A stretch of 64,000 nucleotides of DNA, taken from assembly GCA_002633005.1 (NCBI GenBank), contig NMRA01000481.1, positions 184,001 to 248,000 of the forward strand, given 5' to 3'. Positions 34,506 through 48,359 of this stretch are shown here, one piece after another. Position 1 is the first letter of the stretch; every line of letters begins with the position of its first letter. The notes beneath the pieces were generated by a model. That model did not search any database. It was given only the letters and a program-made list of their open reading frames with translations, and was not told the origin of the DNA. The stretch is from Phoronis australis. Taxonomy: Eukaryota; Phoronida; Phoronidae. A program made the translations under genes and the position numbers.

Positions 34506-36289
34506 GTGCCAACACCCTACTCATCATCATGTAAAAAAAAGTATCAAATAAGTTGACGCCCTGTTGAGTTAGTCGGTGAAATACAGCTTGTCTCCACTTT
34601 TTTATCCACAAAAGTAATTGTTGTTTTCCATTTTTCAAAGGCTGATTACTTTACTGCACATAACGGAAAATTTACCAAAACTTGTTTAATGGCATTGTCA
34701 CAGTACCTCCTTGCTAGTGTTAGTTTTATGGAAACAAGTGACATAGAATTTCATTGTCTACCATACTGTGTGCTAAATAGTGATGAATTACCATAGTGTG
34801 CATCGGATTCAACCTGCAGTCCTGGGTATACTAGAATTCAGTAGCTGTCTTGCGGCGAGAAAAATTTGGTCAAAAGGACCTGTTCTCATTTAAAATACAC
34901 TACAGTGTCTCATGTAATCTCCTAAAGTCTTAGTTTTTGTGGAGGTCTTAGTGTATAGGCCCTGGTGTTACTGACCTCTACCCTGTCATCTTGTCTGGTC
35001 ATTTCATGTATCTAGCCATGTGGTTGTCATGGAGGTTGCCAGTGACCTCATTGACAAGGTTATGCAATCACACTCAGGGGTACCTTACATCTGTACATGT
35101 CCTATCTCATCCAGCCATTCTGTCTTTTCCCATGCACTGTTTGACGTTTCCCCGGCACACTACCTATACCTGTAAGGTGATTTTTCTTTGCAGTCTAGGC
35201 CATATTTGGCAATGAGATTGTTACGTTGGGTTGGAACATTTGTTTACTCCTGTTAGAACTGTTTTGTAATGATTTTGTGCTTGTGATCAGAAATTTAATT
35301 CAAGTTGAGAGGTATAAGGCGAGTTGACTTTCTGAGGCCCTTTCAGTTGATGTGAACACTTTGGTGGTCACTGTTTAGGAGTCTGGTGGTCTTAGATCAA
35401 AATATTGAATCATCGCCGTCGTGGATCATGCCTCTCTTCGGTGTTATCGCACTTATTGGAATATGCCGCTGTCAGCAACGGAAGTTGTTGCGTTAAAAAT
35501 TAGCAAATATTTTCTTCTAGAGTATTCGCCAGTGCACTTCTATGCACTTCGTTTCTGTTATTATCTGAATATGTGCTTGACTCTTAAGAGTTGAAGAAAG
35601 TTATGTAAAATTGCAGGGTTGCTTTGCAACAACACACTTGGCTGAACCTGGCATAACTAGGCAATGACTCTAATGTAGGTTTAGTACCAAAGCTAATGGG
35701 AAACCTCAAGATAACTTTGCTGTTTATGTCAGTCCACCTCTAAAAGTGTATTTTACTCCACAGATAGAGGCATTTAGTTTTATATGACTCCAGAGTGATG
35801 ATGCTGATGGTATTCTTGTAAACCTGCTAAACTGAAGCTTGTTCTACACAACTTGTTTTAATTGACATTTTTTCCCAGTTCAAGCCTTAGACAACACTTG
35901 TTAGACAAAATATGGGCTCGGTGCCAAGATTAAAAAATCCCTCTATCCGGTAAACAACTTCATTTTAGGAGTGTGATTTTTGATGCCATCGTTCTGCTAC
36001 AGAGTGCCGTTGTTTTTATTTTATTTTTTGCTTGTGCTATAACAGGGCTGGTCACTTAGCATTATGTCAACTCGCCAAATGCCGAAATTACCAGGTCAGC
36101 AAATGGGAACTAAGGTGGCCAAAACGAGGAAAGCTGTTTCGGGGCCTCTAATGAATACTGCATATCATAATTGGCAAGAGTTGAAAACATAATAAGTGAG
36201 ATAACTGCAGTTCAAAATGGGTGAAAATGTCTGACAATGTGCTTCAATTCGTCTGAATGTCATTTTCTTTTTTAGCCGTTTTCTGTACT

Positions 36290-36560
36290 AGGTGACCACC
36301 AATTTCCTCTTCTCAGATCCAATGTCCTGTACAAACTCACCTCCTCAGGTAAATACTGACGGTGGGCACACATTATCTGTGACTGACTCGTAAAAGGGCC
36401 CTTCCGATTTTCGCCAAATGCTTCCAACCCCCGTTTGTTTTCTTTCCTGTAGTATTTTGAGTGCATACTCGACTATGTTCGTGGCGACTTCGTGGAAACC
36501 TGGGATTTTTGCTTGGTAGCCATACAAAAACAGGTCTCATTGTCGGACTAATGATTTTAC
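36290..36560 (-). repeat. Dispersed repeat family B, copy 2
   Basis: Nucleotide blocks TTCCGATTTTCGCCAAATGC and GGCGACTTCGTGGAAACCTG parallel TTCCGATTTTTGTCGAAAG and ACGTAGTGACTTCCTGGCAA of the 21.9-kb copy. See that entry for the protein-level similarity. Confidence 0.5.
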
Positions 36561-36599
36561 TAAAAGGTCTTGCAGGCATATCAAAATTTCGTTATTTTC

Positions 36600-39500
36600 T
36601 ATAATCTTGGTTTGTGGAGACTTGAACTTGTATGTATTCCAGCACTCAACATCAGCTTTTTCTATAACTTGTCCAGTTGGACTAGTAGATACGGTCGGGT
36701 TATGTAGGTTTCCTGGTCTATAATTTATTTGTCTTCACCATCAACTTTAGATAGTTAAAATTTGTTTCTCGTTACAACAACTGTAACAACGTTCTCATTT
36801 TCGAAATTAGAAAAACCTTTGTCCATACTGGAGCCACATATTTCCATACATCATCCAAACCTGTAAAGAGTGGAAATTGTAACAAAATGAAACAATTGAG
36901 CTACAGCTTTTCATTAGACACGGAAATTGAGTATTTTCAGCTGTGTTATATTCATGCGTATTAAAGTCGAATAACTTTGCACGAACTATCGAAAAATTAA
37001 TCAGATGTAAAAAGACATTCATTGAAGGGTTATTTTTTGCCCACGAATTTCCTTGTTTTTGTCAAGCTATGCACACGTTTCAATTTCGAACATATTGTTT
37101 CTACGTTCTCTCTTCAAAACAATTGAGTTTGTGCACAAAACCGAATCTTTCAGCAACTCACAGTAAATAGTGTCTTCCGTCACAGCCAGAGTACAGGTGC
37201 ATTCCTCCTCAACACGGGGTGGCTTTACGACTAGGCCAGTTGTAGCCCACTGCGCACTCGTTCACTATATAACCCTGGTATGCGTTAAGATTTCTAACTA
37301 TGCTGCATGTCCACTCAGGCTGCGAGAAGCTTTACTTGTGTTAGGCTTTGCATTTTCTAGTTTGTAGTAAATGGAGTATGATCCTAAGTGGAGTGTATGG
37401 AATATTGTTTCAAGGAATATAGCCATCACACAGCAGTTTCATAGCTGATCAAAGGGATGCTCATCCTTCACATCACCACGTCAAGAAATGTCCCTTCGAA
37501 GAGAGCGCAACAATGTTTGATGTCGCATTTTGTAAAAGTGCTGAACTCTAATTATCTTTTAGATCTATTTTTTTGTGCTAATTACTGCTACCCTTGCCTG
37601 TGTTTGCTGTGCAAGGTACAATAAAGGGGAGGTGAGCGAGAGGTTGAGCCTTAAGACCTGCTTCTTGGTTCTGCATTCACTAATGTAGAAATAGCACAAT
37701 GCCCTCCTGGCTGTTGAACAGGATCTGTTCCAGTTGTTGTGTTTGACAGGTTAAAGCCTTTTTATGTCCTCAGGTATTTATATGTGGACACATTATGTTG
37801 GGTTATATACAGGTCTTTTCATTGTTAGGGTACATATATACCATAGTATACTCACCTGATCTTTGAGATAACTGGACTTAACATTTTTGTTAGAGCCAAA
37901 CAGGTAATATCAAATTCTTTTGTTAGGATGCGGGGGCTTGTAGTTTTTCTCTTTCAAGAAGATTTCCTCTTTTCTTGATTTTCTTTTATTTAAAAGGATA
38001 CCAAACCTGGTTTTGGCCTAATTAACAGGTACTAAAAATGATTTTCTCCGTCCAGTTCTCTGGAACAAAATAATGGTCTGTAACTCTTGACAACCTTTAA
38101 AAGTTTGGAGGAAAATTGAAAACTCCTTTTAAAGTCTGCTAAACAGACAAGCTGTGACCTAACACATTTAGGGAATTAGATGGCCGTCTGAGAAAAGACC
38201 ACCCACCAAGGACTATAATGTCCAATTTAAGAGAATGAGGCTATGAGTTTTTAGTTGATTCTTGCTTTTATGTTTCACAACTGAGAATTGGCTAATATCA
38301 TCAAAGCAGTTTCTTCTCGTTTCATCGCTTTTTCATTATTTTGAATTTTTCATGCAAAATGCGTTTCTTCATGATAAATTTTACAAAGCAAAATTATTAC
38401 TATCACTTGACTTTATTTTTAGAACCATGCATGACCTGGAAAATTTTACTCTTTTTTGTCGTTGGTCATTACAAGCCGTGAGACTAGGTAGTGTGAATGA
38501 CTCACTCAGATATCGTTGCCATTGATTTGACCAAGAGTTACGTCCCATATTTGACAGACTGACGGGGAAAACAAGTCTGACAAGGCTGAACATTTTTAAA
38601 TTTCGTCAAAATTTGCACGGAGTTAAAATGGTTAGAAACTGTCACTAAACCACCGTGACATAGGGTTATAACGGCGCTGTAGTTATAACGTTTAAAACTG
38701 GTAGTGTTCAGACCGAGAGTTACAGCATTTAAATCAGTTTTAAAAGGTATAACCACTTTGGTGTGAACATTATATTAGAGTTAGGGTGGTAATTCCTCGT
38801 AATCCTGTCAACACCTGTAACCACAATACGTTTTTATATGCACCCACATATTTATGTATTTGAAACTCATCTCGAAAATTGACCAACTGCATGTCGCTAT
38901 CTGTGTAAATCATGGCGTGTGGTTTCAGAATATCGTAACTACATGCAGTCTACTGTGAACGTTTTATAATATAATAATCGGCTTACGAGAAAAGTTTTTA
39001 TTTGCATTTCTCGTGGTTGCTCCCTATTTTCTGTTTCTGCAAAATGTAATTGCTGCTGAGAAATGCTCTTCCAAAAACATGGCCGAGAAAGAGATTTATG
39101 TAAAAGAATTGATGTAAACTGAGCGCTGTATTCCTTCAAAAAAAATAATTGCATATTATCATAACCAACACTAGAGATCTGCGATCCCAGCAAGCTACAG
39201 TCAGGAGAAGTCAAGCTCCAGGAATCTCTTAAGGCAAAACGTACGAGAAGAGAGATACTTCTGGAGTCAGAACAAACTCATGTTGCGAACCTGCAGGAGT
39301 AGACAACCAACACCAAACCAAGGCGCAAATCCATAGTCCTGAGAACTGAGGGAGGCCTACTACAATTGTCTTAACCAACAGACTCCCCTCTTGTTGAGAA
39401 TTCATTTGAATTACAATTGAAGCTAATGTATGCTCTGTTTTATGGACAATCCATTTTATTCATATCTGACATTACATTGAGTCACATGATTGGGTGTTTT

Positions 39501-40200
39501 TATTAAAATGTAGCAAAAAGAAAGGAACATCAGTAGCAGAACGAATGTAGGCTACTATATGGCTGACGAACAAATTTTGATTTTTTCATTCTTTCATAAA
39601 AACTAAGTATGTTAATTCTCTTATTTCGCACAAAATAAATGTATTTTCCAGGTAACTGTGGTGTGCCAAATAAACAGACTTTGTAGTTGATTTGAAATTG
39701 ACTGAGTAACCAAGCACCGCCAAGTGCATTAATGAAATGCTGCCCACCGGTTGCCAACGTGATCCAATTAACAGTTATTAAGTTACTTTATTCTATTCCA
39801 ACATAAAACCACTTTACCCCATTGTTGTTATTGCTGAAGCACTCTTTTCAGTTACACACACACTCACCCAGGCCACCCTCTTTCACCATATGTAAATAAC
39901 AGCACGAGATATCCAGTATATATGGAGGAATTGAGTGGTGAACATACAATGTTCAGGCCTTATTTACACATAGCAAGAAATGTGTTTTTCCTAGGGCCTG
40001 GAATTAGTGACAGGGATTTGTGTTGGCATTTTCCAAAGTGCAAAACTAACTTTGTGTGAATAAGGAGAGGCAAAACATTCTATCGAGTAGCTTAATGCGA
40101 ATGGGGCTTTTCGATGTGGTGTCGCTGCTGTACTAGTGGTAATTGAATTGCGCATGCGTCTCTGTCTGCATGTAAACAGCTGGTAAAAAGACGGAATTGT
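36600..40200. other. Intergenic or undetected intron, no gene seen
   Basis: No recognisable exon. A region at about 38640-38780 (ACCACCGTGACATAGGGTTA ... GGTATAACCACTTTGGTGTG) has weakly inverted ends and could be another eroded MITE. Confidence 0.5.
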
Positions 40201-40216
40201 TATCAAAATACGTCGT

Positions 40217-40420
40217 CGCGCTAAGCCTTATTATTGCTATTTTCCCGGGTGCAAATCTTCGACGGGTGGTCACAAATTCCCAAAGAACTAAGGTTACTAC
40301 AGGCGTGGAGAATTGCTGTCAAAAGGGTCACCCGAGTGACAAAAAGTGTGGATGCCAAAGCCTCACGCCCCGTGTTTGTGCTCTATGCATTTCCATTTAG
40401 AGACTACATAATCACGTTAC
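40217..40420 (+). pseudogene. THAP zinc-finger relic, frameshifted
   Basis: Three segments in different plus-strand frames together hold the C2CH landmarks of a THAP domain in the right order: YYCYFPGCKSSTGGHKFPK (first Cys pair, 40223-40285), ELRLLQAWRIAVKRV (central Trp helix) and VWMPKPHAPCLCSMHF (W, P and the final C-x2-H). Frame changes near 40286 and 40340 prevent a continuous reading frame. It could be a dead THAP gene or transposase fragment; P-element and related transposases also carry THAP domains. No following transposase domain was seen. Confidence 0.5.
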
Positions 40421-40519
40421 TTGGTAAGTTTTTAGCAATTAAATTTCTATGGACATTGCTCAGTGATGTTATCCTCACCAGTTACCCCCACTGATTAACG
40501 GGTTTATTCAGTGGAACTA

Positions 40520-43500
40520 AGTGTTTGTCATCAGAAACTCACCCGGAACCCGGATGGTAGGCTAGCAGCACATATCCACGTATTGTCCTGGGTGGGAGTG
40601 CTCCCAATATAAGAGATGTATAGGACGTGCAGCTCAGAAGTTGAGGGTGACTTTTTCACAGCAGTTACTTTGCAAAACTATGCCATGTCCAATAAAATTC
40701 TCTAGATGAGTGAGTTTCCTTATTTTATAGCGGACCCCACCCCCAGGACTACCAGATTAGTTATCGAATTAACATGGATGAGCTATTCAGGAAATTCGTA
40801 ACATTGCATTGGAATAAATATTGACACCTAGAATGAATTTTATTTGTTGAGATCAGAAACACATTTTAGGTGTCTTGAAAAATACACATTCTTAAATCAC
40901 TTTTAGCCTGTTTCACATATTTTAATTCAGATCTTAGATAAGGCTTAGGTACAAAGATTATTAATTTCTACATATAAGCATGAAGATGGAATGTCAAGTA
41001 TGTTCTGCCTTACGAAAGTAGTTTTGTCTTGCGTTTTCTTTTATAATTTGCTGATATTTCTCTGTTACAGGTGAGAGAAAACGACTATTTTACCTTTCGA
41101 CAAAGTGAAAAGCAGTCCTTCAGCAACAACCTGAGGGAATTGAAATTCTCAATCCAGAAAGTCATCCTTTGACATCACTGATTATGGAATATTTTAAATT
41201 GGGAAAATTACAATTTTTTTAACAAATGTTTTTTCTGTTTTATATATGTGGTTGTTCAGTTTGCCATTTTGTTTTTAAATACACTGATTATTGTTTATTC
41301 TCGAATCTTGTACATTGCATATTCTTATCCAGTTAGCTATGATTGAAAACATAGGTTACTTTCCTTGCACGTGGAACTTTTGTTATAGACAAGTTAACAC
41401 AAAACTTAAAACTGTTCAAAGGCCTTCTTAAGAAAGCTCTAAAGATAGCTTCACACATAAATAAATCAAATGCAATCAAAGGAAATACTTCGTTTTGATC
41501 GCGGGACATTTTTATAGGTAAACAGGAAAATAACAATTCGCAAGTGTAATCAGTAATTACTTCAGCTTTATAAAGAAGCAGAACAACTGCACTTTATGGG
41601 GCTTTAAAACTGAAGAAATATTGTGGTTTGAATAATTATTGACAAACTTGCGTGTTGATGAAAAATTTATTTGATCATCAAAGTGTAACATTACCGGTCT
41701 TTCTACTGACAATAAGACAATTGATGCAGTCCCTGAATGTCATTACCGTATAACGTGTATCAAGTTGAAAAGTTTTTACCATTAGTATAAAGCCTTTCTT
41801 CTGAAAGGAAAAATTAATGTCACTCAGTGAGAAAGGACAGGTATACCAGATTCTTTTGGTTTTCATTTTACTGGTATTTGGTTTCAATGGCCTACAGAAG
41901 CGCTTGTGTTTTGGCACATGGCTTTCGTTCATGTAACCTCATTCAGCTTCAATAAAGTCCACATTTAGATCCTTGAAGGTACACACAACAGCATATCACT
42001 TGACTCGCTTTGTGCCCAAAATCTGACCCTGAACTAGACCAGAGTGTTACTAGGTCTTCTTTAGCTTCAGCCCCTCATGTTTCTTCCAGGGAAGGAAATA
42101 AGCCATTGTTGTCCACACATTGCCCTGTAAAATATGCAAGTTATTTGAGACAACTTCAAACCTTTGTTACCATGTTCAAGACTTGGTTTTTGATACTTTC
42201 AGCAATTATAAACACCGATTACAGATTCATGGGTCTGTCAAGCACACTTCTGGTCTAAGGCTGAGGGATCCGTTTCTCAGATTTTTTATTTTCTTCTAAT
42301 AGAGGATATGAAAACTTGTGTCACTTAAAAATAATGGATAATCTTTCTGTTGTTTAAGAGTGATTAAAAATCCTGAGGCACCATTTGCATATTGGCAGTA
42401 AGAATATGTTCAAACACGACCTCACTCGTATGTTCACATTAGAAATGGAATTTTCACAAAAATGACAGTCATATGAATTTATAAACGACTTGCAACATTT
42501 CAAGGCATGACTTAAGACTGTTCAGTTGTTGAGAATTCAGAGAATGTAATATATTGTTTGGAGTTTAAAGTCGATAGCAAAACAGTTTCATGAAACGTGA
42601 AAGAACTTCACGAAGTTCAAAAATTACCTCACCACGTTCTTTCCCCCGGACACTATTACCTGTTATATCCACACATTCAGTTGCACCAAATTTTACAATC
42701 TCAACCCCTATGCCAACCTCCCGCTAAGGACCTAAATAAGTAAATTAACAAAACAACTTACATACCTTTCTTTAAAAATAACTGTCCCTTTTCTAAGGCT
42801 TTGTTCTTTGTCTCCGATGTAGAAAGTAGGCTTTGGCAACAGATCTGCTCTGGATGTGAAGATCTTGCTGGTTAGCTGCAGTCAACTGCTTAAAACCAAT
42901 TTTTGTACATTCAGGGACGGTTGCAGAAGCGATGCATATCTCCTCTGCACCTACTAGCCCTCAAACCTAAAAACCAAAGGTCAGGTGATGACAAACATGA
43001 TATATTTCCATGTCAACCTGTTATAGATTTCCCCTTAGGACATAGGATAGGCAGTAAACAAATAGTCTAATGGATATTTGTCACATACCATTTGGGCTTG
43101 GATTGTAATCTTACCTCACTAACAAATATCGAGTTGACAGCATAAAGATTCAGCATTGATTGATGTAAGTGTCATTGATAAACCTGTTAGAAATCATTCC
43201 AAACATTAATAATACTGCTTTGATATACGAAAAGATCCCAAGTACCGTGGTACGTCTAGTATGGTAACACACATCAGTCATCACAACAAACAATGATTAA
43301 CCGACTGGTGACTGCCACGAAGTTGACATCGGCCAGTTCCTCAATTAACAGGTATCAGTATTTCAAACATGGACTAATCGTTAAAATAATCACAAACCTT
43401 ACCTTTGTATAAGGTCATGCTTACTTCCTCTCATACAAGCACCCTTTTCACGCAATCTCAGATTCAGTTGGCACGGCTGCAAGCCATTTCACCATGTGTT

Positions 43501-44660
43501 TAAAGGGTCCGCGAAATCGAGGCTGCTTAATCTATCACCACTTGTACACGCGCGCCCTCTACTTATTTTAAATTTTTTGAATAGCCCCATTAATCAAAGT
43601 ATAAAATATTTCAAAATAATTTTTGGGGTGTGAAATCAGGCAAGTACTACTGTATCTCCAAATAGCTTAAAGGGACATTTTTTTTGTGTGTCTGAAAAAC
43701 TTAAGTTTTGGGGTTACTGCTAAATTGGATGGACTTTTTGAAGTTATTAGCCGTAAAACAATAAAGTCCATGATTGTGTTTTTGAGATTTTGTGATTTTA
43801 TTACGAATCGCCAATTGTCGTCTTCCAGACATTTGCTGAAATCAAGGCTGGTGATGTTACCAGTTCAGTGTGGTTAAACACTGCCATACACTGAGTAGGG
43901 TGTATGTAGGTCAGCCAGTAGAGAGTTTGGCTGCAACACGGTAGTTATAAGCTCGATTTTGCACGTCGTTTGGTGTAAGAAAAACATTTTTCTCACTGAT
44001 AATGGTTGGTCTCATAAAAACATTTTTCTCACCGATAAGTTCTATATCATTGCTACCACCAGACAATGTTCTGAAAAGTTGCAGGCATTCTCAACTTTGT
44101 TCAAAGCATTTGAAAAATTGAAAAGGGTCAATTTTGAGAAATGCTTTTGTCCGAAGTTAGTGAGGCTTTACCATGATTTGTTATCTTTGTGAGTGCTTGT
44201 TAGTTTGTTATCTGGTGATATCAGTCTCTGTGGCCTGTCGAAGGACATGCTCATGGTGCTCAGATTATCCGTGGATTACATGCAATTGGGCCGCATCAAG
44301 GCAAAGTACTTTGGAGTGTAGATATTCCCTGGAGTTTGCTTGGAAAAAAAAACGTCCACACATTTGATATCTCAGCGGTCTGTGAAAACGAAGCTGTTCA
44401 CCTGCCGCAGGTCAAATGTGGGTTAATCGTCTATACAGTGAGGATAAATGGTCACGAATTGAGGACACTATGTAGCGTGCAAGTGGTATTTTATTTTATT
44501 TTATTTTTTTCACCAGTGATAAATGGTCTACAAAAGTAGCACTCTAGCCAGGTTTCATTGTTTTTAATTCATGTGTCTTTTCATGATAACGATAGTAATG
44601 ATCAGTAAATATAGACTAGATAATAGATAGTAATAACAATAACAGTAGTCTCTTTCATTG
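40520..44660. other. Intergenic or undetected intron, no gene seen
   Basis: AT-rich. Open frames of 60-85 codons on both strands have no domain signature. Confidence 0.55.
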
Positions 44661-44668
44661 GTACCACA

Positions 44669-44722
44669 TTTTGAGAACCAGTTTTCTCCAGTCTCTAACA
44701 GGCACCAAACTGGTTCGCAAAA
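44669..44722. repeat. Foldback hairpin, copy 1
   Basis: Arms TTTTGAGAACCAGTTT (44669-44684) and AAACTGGTTCGCAAAA (44707-44722) pair over 16 bp with one mismatch around a 22-nt loop. The arm with its flank (TTTTGAGAACCAGTTTTCTC) recurs inverted at 50.69 kb. Confidence 0.65.
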
Positions 44723-46654
44723 TCCTCCGTGGGGAGGGGCTCTGTAAATGACTATTGCCTCAACAGTAGACCATGGAAATAAATCTAAGGCTGTGTTAAT
44801 AACACTAGTGCATAATTTTACTAACTTAAAAGCACAAGTAAATTTTACTGAGAGTAAATTAAACTGGTATTAATTACACCATTCTATGAGAAGACTGAGG
44901 TGTTTCACAAAGAACCAGGCACAGTTGGGTCACATAGCTCATTGTGGTTTTGTGTTCTTACATGACTGAAGGGCCACATGACATTGTTGGTAGCTATGGA
45001 AACGGTACAGAATTTAAACATGGGAAAGCATGAATTTGGTGCTACATAGCTTTCGTGGAAAGTAATAAGAGAAATGAAATTTCAATTGTCGGTCATTTTG
45101 GGTCCTAAATTGGTGAGATTTTAGATATCCGTTCTCGTTGCCGCAACAAGTCCGATCAGGTTGTGGCGAACAGTGGATTTCCAAAATTGGCTCAGAGCTT
45201 TTCTGAGATGAGTTGAGATTTTCAAACATGGCCCTGAGCTATTCAAACGCGTTGCAGCGCCATGTTGAACACGTGATGGGAACACTGCCTTGTGACTTTC
45301 AAGGATTTATCAGATAGTTGTACCACAGGAGTCGCTGGGCATCAATAATTATTTTTTTTTTCTATTCTGGCCAAATGTAATGTTGTTAATAGTCGTGACT
45401 TGAATGTAAACCTGTTTGACTTGTGAGACAACTATTAAAGTTAGTACATTATGATGTGGGAGACAAAACTTTTTGAACTACATAAAATGGTTTTCCAGGT
45501 GGTTTCCTAAAGTGAAATTTAGGTCATGTAAGCTACGAATTAAGATGCCATTGTTGTCCATAGTGGTTTGAAGCCAGGCATGATGTAGTGGGTTTGCAGA
45601 TGTTTCGTTTTAACTTGGTGCCTGGCAGGCTTTTGTTTAACCAGGACTTGTTTGTGGCATACTTTGACAAGAAAACATATGTACACCACTGCCATAAGTT
45701 CACTTTTCTTTAAGACTCCAGATGTACTACCTTGTTTCAAAATGACAGTGACCAAGCTAAAGTGTTTCGAATAGAACTTTTAATGATTGGTGTCTGCGTT
45801 TTCCTGCCCACCAGTTTGTGGGTCACAACAGTGTTGTTTCTTCCTTGTTGAGTAGTGGCTCACAGGGGCTTTTCCTATTATCAGTTATAACCCCAGGCTG
45901 ACCTAGTCAACAACATTCATCTGTTTTCTACAAGGGTCACCTCAAGTAGAAGATTTTATGGTAATTAAGGCATCTGTTTTGCTGTTTACTACTAACCATA
46001 GTTCAGATAAACTTCATTCTTGATCTGTGTTCGTAATAACAGGTTCCCGTTCAGCTTATTAAGTATCGATGAATTTATGCATGGCACGAATTCTAGTGTA
46101 TGTCACTGTACTCAGCCTGGGGTGGTCCTTAGGTTTAGCATTAGCATTGGCCTAAGCTTGTGTGTAATGTCTTATATGGCGCCTACTGATAGTACTCCTG
46201 CAACAAAGCTTTGTCGCCTCTGTGAATCTTAACTTCTTGATGACGCTTGGTATGTAAAATGTTACAGTTCAGGACACGACATGGTGGTCAAGTGAAATTC
46301 TTTCTTACTTTTTAGAAAAAAAGTTCATGACGCGCCAAATAAATGCTTTTCCATGTTCAAGTTCTGTATCACATCTCCGGCACCAAATATGTTAAGCTTG
46401 AGTAAGTATACAACTTTACTCAAGCTTAGTCTACCTTACGCCTAATGTTTCTTGGATCATGGCAGACATCTTTATTTTAGTTCAGTTGGGTGCACCACAT
46501 GAGCTGTGTTGTCAGTGGGAACAGGTCACCAGATGTGTTTATTATGATCACTATTGGGATATGAAGAAAACAAGTTTTGGTGGCGGAATTCGTAATTCGT
46601 AATTCGCTATAGATAGTCAGTTTATTACTGGCCAGCAATCTTAGCTTGCACAGC

Positions 46655-46765
46655 AATGGTTACCAAGAGGCAAGATCTTCAAAGTTTGAAATGCAATTTT
46701 GAAAAAGGCGACTGTCCGAACAAGGTTATTCACGAATTTTTGAATATTTGACAAGCCTGATTTAC
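46655..46765 (+). repeat. Composite repeat family A, copy 4 (3' module only)
   Basis: GGTTACCAAGAGGCAAGATC, GAAAAAGGCGACTGTCC, AACAAGGTTATTCACGAATT and GACAAGCCTGATTTACCTTA match the 13.9-kb copy in order. Confidence 0.7.
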
Positions 46766-48359
46766 CTTACTGATCAATAGTCTTTTCAAGTTTCAAGTGA
46801 ACTCTTAGTCTTGTTGTGTCAGCTAGTGAAAGTGATAGAAGAAATATTATCGTTTTTTATGTAGAAATTCTGGAAGTATTTTGCTAACCAGTCTGTTGTT
46901 ATTTTTATTTGAGCTTGGTTATAAATTTAGATCAGGACTACATTATGTAATATCTCTCTGACCACAGTGATGTCACGAGTTCACAATTTTGCTCTGTGTC
47001 TGATTTTTGTGTATAGATGCATGGAACTCTATTGTGGGAATCTTCAGTACTGTAATTGTGCATTTATTTAGCACAAATTATGACTGACAAGCAAAATACT
47101 GTTTTGTTTAGTTTGACCACCAAAGTAAATATTGAGAACATTATAGATAAATGAAAGAATGGTTGCAGTGTGTACCGTTCATAAAATAACTTTTGCTAAT
47201 TTTGCCATAGTTTAATCAGCTATTGAAAAATGGCAAAAATTAACATTTTGACAATTATTGTTTTTTGTGCAAAGTAAGTGGAAAATTAGCGTAATTCAGA
47301 CAGCCACAAATAGCAGCCACGTACAATGGTGTTCTTTTCATTGCTACTACCATCAGCCTCTTGCAACGTACTCGCTTTTCTTGTAGCGACGCAATGTGTC
47401 GCGAAAAGGCTGAGTAACTTTGGATATCATTGGACTTGCCCACCTCTGATTGGTTGAATCACATTTCCGCGCATTGGTCTTAGCCTGTAACAAAAATCTG
47501 TTTACGGAAGGCTGCACGTACAATTTTCAATTTTGAAAGATCTATTCATTCATCAGAAAGCAATTCTTAGACTTTTTGTATTGAAGTTTGAAAAAAGTTT
47601 ATAACAAGTCTTCCCCCCATATGTTTTAATTTCCCATGCTTCCTTAGTAGAGTTTTAACCTTTGACCTACTTCCAAGAAGTAAGGCATTTCTTTTTCAAT
47701 CTCGAGGCCATTTCAGCTGTTAAGTGATAATAGTCAGTAACACCTTGACATCGCATGTTTTATGAAGGTATGCTGGTAATGTATTGAATTTGTCATGCTC
47801 AGTGATGCGCATTAAACTTCGTTACTGACGAAGCTTTTTGAAAATCCTGTGTTTAGGATAAATTTAGTTGTCATTTAATGACTGACAATCCTATTACGAC
47901 AATTGCTAAGCTGGCCCTCACTAACCCTTAAACAATAGATGAAGAGGGAGTCCACACCTATCTCTATACACTGATGCATGTCTCTATATGTTTACTTTTC
48001 TGCATGTATTTGATAATAAATCATGAGGCTACTACTGCTCCTACTAGTGTAAGTTGCAATGTGAACTATACTGTTATGGAGAAAATTAACAACACCCATT
48101 GCAAGAATTCTGTTGTCTTGTATCTGAGCGTGCACTCTCTATGGTGATTGTTTTTCAATTAAAAGTGATTTCTAAAATTGAAATTTTCCATTTTTATGCG
48201 CGCACATACACACACATTTATATATAGGCGTATTATGTTACCATACTTCCTTGTCTGTCTGTCTGTCTGGTTGACCAGCATCCACTGCTGTAGCTCCAAA
48301 ACCCTCGACGTTTGTTCGTAAAATTTTACACACTCAAGTGAATTTTTGGATTATTCCAA

